NCBI GenBank assembly: GCA_937892835.1
Contig: CALBHM010000123.1
Span: 1-15,570, forward strand
DNA from: an uncultured Ruminococcus sp.
GTDB lineage: Bacteria > Bacillota > Clostridia > Oscillospirales > Acutalibacteraceae
Reading direction: 5' to 3'
Length of the DNA stretch: 15,570 bases
The notes under the pieces were generated by a model. The model made no database searches, was not told the DNA's origin, and saw only the letters and a program-made list of their open reading frames with translations. Position numbers and translations under genes: made by a program. Positions 13,106 through 15,570 of the stretch are shown piece after piece (positions within the stretch are counted from its first letter, which is position 1; each line of letters opens with the position of its first letter).

Positions 13106-15127
13106 ATGGCTGATAATAAGATTATTTCTATACCTGACGGAAAAATATGTGACTATGTTGACGGTAAGTTCCGTAACGATACACCGGAGGAATATGTCCG
13201 TCAGACTATTGAAAAGAGACTGATAAACGAGCATAAATACGATGCTTCACAGATAAAGATTGAATACGCACTTCAGCTCGGCTCTAAAAAGCCAAGAGCT
13301 GATATTGTTATATTCAAAAAGGATTGCACTGAACAGAAGCAAGAGAATGTGTATATAATTATTGAGTGCAAAAAGGAAACTGTCGATGCAAGAAATGCTA
13401 AGGATGGCGTTGAGCAGTTAAAGTCCTATATGTCTGCCTGCCCTAATTGTGAATGGGGAATGTGGACAAATGGCAAGCAAAAGGAAGTTTTCAAGAAATA
13501 CGTTAATGATCAGGGACAGATTGACTTCATGGATTATAACGATATTCCTTCTGCTGACGGAAACCTTGACGATATCAACCGTCCAAAGCGTACATCTCTC
13601 AAAAACGCTTATGATGACAATCTGCTTTTTGTATTCAAAACCTGTCATAACCATATCCATGTAAATGACGGCTTACAGAAGCAGCCTGCTTTCTTTGAGC
13701 TTTTAAAGGTTATTTTCTGTAAGATAGAAGATGAGCGTAATATCCCTAACCCTCTGGAATTCTATACAACTTCCGAGGAACGTTCAAATCCTGATGGTCA
13801 GCTTACGGTTAAGAAGCGTATAAGCAAAATTTTTGAGCGTGTTAAGAAAAAGCACGGTAAAATATTCGATTCAAATGATGAAATAAAGCTGGCACCGAGA
13901 AGTCTCGCTTATATTGTAAGCGAATTGCAGAAATACAGCCTACTTAATACCAATATTGATATTAAAGGTAAAGCCTATGAAGAAATCGTAGGTGCGAATC
14001 TGCGTGGCGATCGTGGTGAGTTCTTTACCCCTCGAAATGTCATGAAAATGACTGTCGAGATGGTCAATCCAAAGGTTGATGAAAAAGTATTGGACAGCTC
14101 GTGCGGAACAGGAGGCTTTCTTGTTACAGCAATGACTCATGTTATTGCTCAGTTAGAAGCACAATTCGCAGAGCAGATCGGACTTCCGCAGAAAGATTGG
14201 GATTACGATACCAAGAAGCTGTTTCAGGAGAAAATCTCCGATATGGCAGCCCACAACTATTTCGGATTTGATATTAACCCCGACCTTGTAAAAGCTACAA
14301 AGATGAACATGGTCATGAACAATGACGGCAGTGGTAACATATTACAGACCAACTCTCTCCTGCCTCCTCATGAATGGACTGATGAATTCCGCACTAAGCT
14401 TGCAGAGGCTCTTGGCATCAAAAAAGAAGAAATACGCAATCACAAGACTTTAGAGTTCTTTGATGTAATTGTCACAAATCCTCCTTTCGGCAGCAAAATA
14501 CCTGTAAAGGATAAGAATATCCTTGAACAGTTTGAGCTTGCTCATATCTGGGAGTGTGACAAGAAAACTAACGTATGGACTATGACTGATCGTTTGCAGT
14601 CATCTGTTCCTCCTGAGATACTCTTTATTGAGCGTTGTACTCAGCTTCTTGCTCCCGGTGGTCGAATGGGTATCGTTCTGCCTGATTCTATTTTGGGTTC
14701 TCCCGGACTTGGTTATATCAGAGAGTGGCTTATCCATAATCATCGTATAGTTGCAAGTATAGACCTCCACGCTGATACATTCCAGCCGAGGAACGGAACA
14801 CAGACTTCTGTTCTTTTCCTGCAAAAGAAAACACAGGACCAGAAAGATAAAGAGGAAAAAAGCAGAAGTATGGCTGATTATAATATTTTCATGGCTATGG
14901 TTGAGAAAATCGGTCATGATAAGAGAGGAACACCTATCTTCAAGCGTGACAAAGAGGGAAATGAGATACTGATTCCTGAGAAGAATAATGTCTATGTACT
15001 TGATGAAACAAGTTCAGGTGACAGAACTGTTGCACATGAGCGTAAGACAAAGATAGAAGATGATCAGACACCTGATGTTCCTGAGATATTTGCTCAGTGG
15101 AAAAAACAGGAGGGATTATCATGGTAG
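13106..15127 (+). CDS. Fused restriction nuclease-adenine methyltransferase (BcgI A-like, Type IIB)
   Basis: This protein of 673 residues is predicted to both methylate and cut DNA when joined to a specificity subunit. The start is the ATG at 13106, which follows AAAGGTGG; an in-frame GTG at 13079 lacks a ribosome site. The N-terminal domain (about 15-150) matches the HsdR N-terminal/PD-(D/E)XK nuclease fold: Asp66 in R-A-D-I-V-I-F and Glu87-x-Lys89 in I-I-E-C-K. The Type I HsdM-type methyltransferase follows, with R-G-D-R-G-E-F-F-T-P, SAM motif I at D330-S-S-C-G-T-G-G-F and catalytic motif IV N458-P-P-F. A Type I HsdM lacks the nuclease part, and no translocase helicase is present. Fusion, size and an overlapping S gene match BcgI (A subunit 637 residues), which cuts on both sides of its site. 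All key residues are intact. Confidence 0.88.
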   Translation: MADNKIISIPDGKICDYVDGKFRNDTPEEYVRQTIEKRLINEHKYDASQIKIEYALQLGSKKPRADIVIFKKDCTEQKQENVYIIIECKKETVDARNAKDGVEQLKSYMSACPNCEWGMWTNGKQKEVFKKYVNDQGQIDFMDYNDIPSADGNLDDINRPKRTSLKNAYDDNLLFVFKTCHNHIHVNDGLQKQPAFFELLKVIFCKIEDERNIPNPLEFYTTSEERSNPDGQLTVKKRISKIFERVKKKHGKIFDSNDEIKLAPRSLAYIVSELQKYSLLNTNIDIKGKAYEEIVGANLRGDRGEFFTPRNVMKMTVEMVNPKVDEKVLDSSCGTGGFLVTAMTHVIAQLEAQFAEQIGLPQKDWDYDTKKLFQEKISDMAAHNYFGFDINPDLVKATKMNMVMNNDGSGNILQTNSLLPPHEWTDEFRTKLAEALGIKKEEIRNHKTLEFFDVIVTNPPFGSKIPVKDKNILEQFELAHIWECDKKTNVWTMTDRLQSSVPPEILFIERCTQLLAPGGRMGIVLPDSILGSPGLGYIREWLIHNHRIVASIDLHADTFQPRNGTQTSVLFLQKKTQDQKDKEEKSRSMADYNIFMAMVEKIGHDKRGTPIFKRDKEGNEILIPEKNNVYVLDETSSGDRTVAHERKTKIEDDQTPDVPEIFAQWKKQEGLSW

Positions 15128-15570
15128 ACAATTTAGCCAGAAAAATCGATAATACTCCAAAGGCTGAAATTGAAATCAGTGAAGCACCTGTAAAGTGGTG
15201 TTCTGTTTCGCTCTCAGAAATGGTTGAGCGTGGTAAAAGACTTGAGGCAAATTCGTTTGATATAAACAATAAAAAAAGCATCAATACAATATTTAATTGT
15301 AAATATGGATACTTTGAGTTAGTAAGTGAAAAGAGTTTAGTTAAAAAGGCTTATCACGCACCTCGTTTTAAAAGAAATTATGTAACCAAAGATCACGAGA
15401 ATGCAGTTGGATTTCTTGGAAGTTCAGATATGCTTGATATTAAACCAGAAAACTATAAGTATATTACTTCTGATTTAGCTAATAGACTTCATCTCTTTTG
15501 TCCTGATAATACTGTTTTAGTTTCTTGCTCTGGCACTATTGGCAATGTTTCATATGTAACTAAAACATTA
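15121..15570 (+). CDS. Specificity (S) subunit of the restriction-modification system, 5' part
   Basis: This frame begins with an ATG that overlaps the end of the nuclease-methyltransferase gene by seven bases (ATGGTAG), implying translational coupling, and runs 150 codons to the window end without a stop. The first ~30 residues end in A-P-V-K-W-C-S-V-S-L-S-E-M, like the start of a target-recognition domain. S-C-S-G-T-I-G-N-V-S-Y-V near the end of the visible part matches the S-x-x-G-x-I-G signature of HsdS target-recognition domains. The subunit would choose the DNA sequence recognised by the partner. The second recognition domain and the C-terminus lie outside the window. Confidence 0.88.
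   Translation, partial: MVDNLARKIDNTPKAEIEISEAPVKWCSVSLSEMVERGKRLEANSFDINNKKSINTIFNCKYGYFELVSEKSLVKKAYHAPRFKRNYVTKDHENAVGFLGSSDMLDIKPENYKYITSDLANRLHLFCPDNTVLVSCSGTIGNVSYVTKTL

Larger units (their letters stand above)
6238..15570. mobile_element. Integrative mobilizable element at the rpsI 3' end, right end not seen
   Basis: Content and order support the call. An integrase lies at the left border, pointing at rpsI. It is followed by relaxase (broken), noncoding hairpins, CHC2 primase-like protein, helix-turn-helix protein and DUF3987 protein (broken), with a divergent zinc-ribbon gene beyond. The rpsI 3' end is a recognised integration target for integrative elements in streptococci. No conjugation ATPase, coupling protein or type IV secretion gene is present, so mobilization rather than self-transfer is implied. 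The right boundary is unknown. The element may end near 12970-12981, leaving the restriction locus outside, or may include that locus and continue beyond the window. Confidence 0.65.

Overview
The window reads as a low-GC, spore-forming gut Firmicute, most likely a Ruminococcus-type member of the Oscillospiraceae. This is inferred from A/T-rich intergenic DNA, near-consensus sigma-A promoters, strong GGAGG ribosome binding sites, a spoIIID homologue, starch/glycogen genes and the style of the mobile element. No species call can be made from the sequence alone.

Positions 1-6234 are chromosomal core. A glycogen/hexose-phosphate block contains phosphoglucomutase (pgcA, minus strand), an unrecognised acidic protein (minus strand) and glycogen synthase (glgA, plus strand). 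It is bracketed by two copies of a GC-rich REP-like palindrome (1-43 and 4679-4750). A two-sided terminator, the sporulation regulator spoIIID (probable TTG start) and the ribosomal operon rplM-rpsI follow. rplM-rpsI has a consensus promoter and a possible L13-type leader hairpin.

From just after the rpsI stop codon the content is accessory. Order and orientation match an integrative mobilizable element inserted at the 3' end of rpsI. It carries a tyrosine integrase, a MobV/Pre relaxase broken by two frameshifts and a nonsense codon, a 415-base hairpin-rich noncoding stretch, a CHC2 zinc-finger primase-like protein, a small helix-turn-helix (excisionase-like) protein and a DUF3987 replication protein split by a frameshift. 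These are all on the minus strand. A divergent plus-strand gene encodes an unknown zinc-ribbon protein. The ~280-base divergent control region carries a cluster of TACGCA/TGCGTA sites, and its best palindrome recurs next to the rpsI end. Because relaxase and DUF3987 are damaged, the element has probably lost independent transfer.

Positions 12945-15570 hold a hairpin, a promoter and a restriction-modification locus. One protein fuses a PD-(D/E)XK nuclease domain to an N6-adenine methyltransferase and overlaps by 7 bases a specificity subunit that runs off the window. This is the architecture of BcgI-type (Type IIB) systems. Whether it is cargo of the element or a separate chromosomal island cannot be decided here because no certain right attachment site is visible.

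No tRNA, rRNA, CRISPR array or transposase was seen. The most unusual signals are a 14-bp perfect inverted repeat enclosing the integrase promoter, the operator-like array near 11.8 kb, and tandem hairpins with compensatory changes upstream of the broken relaxase.
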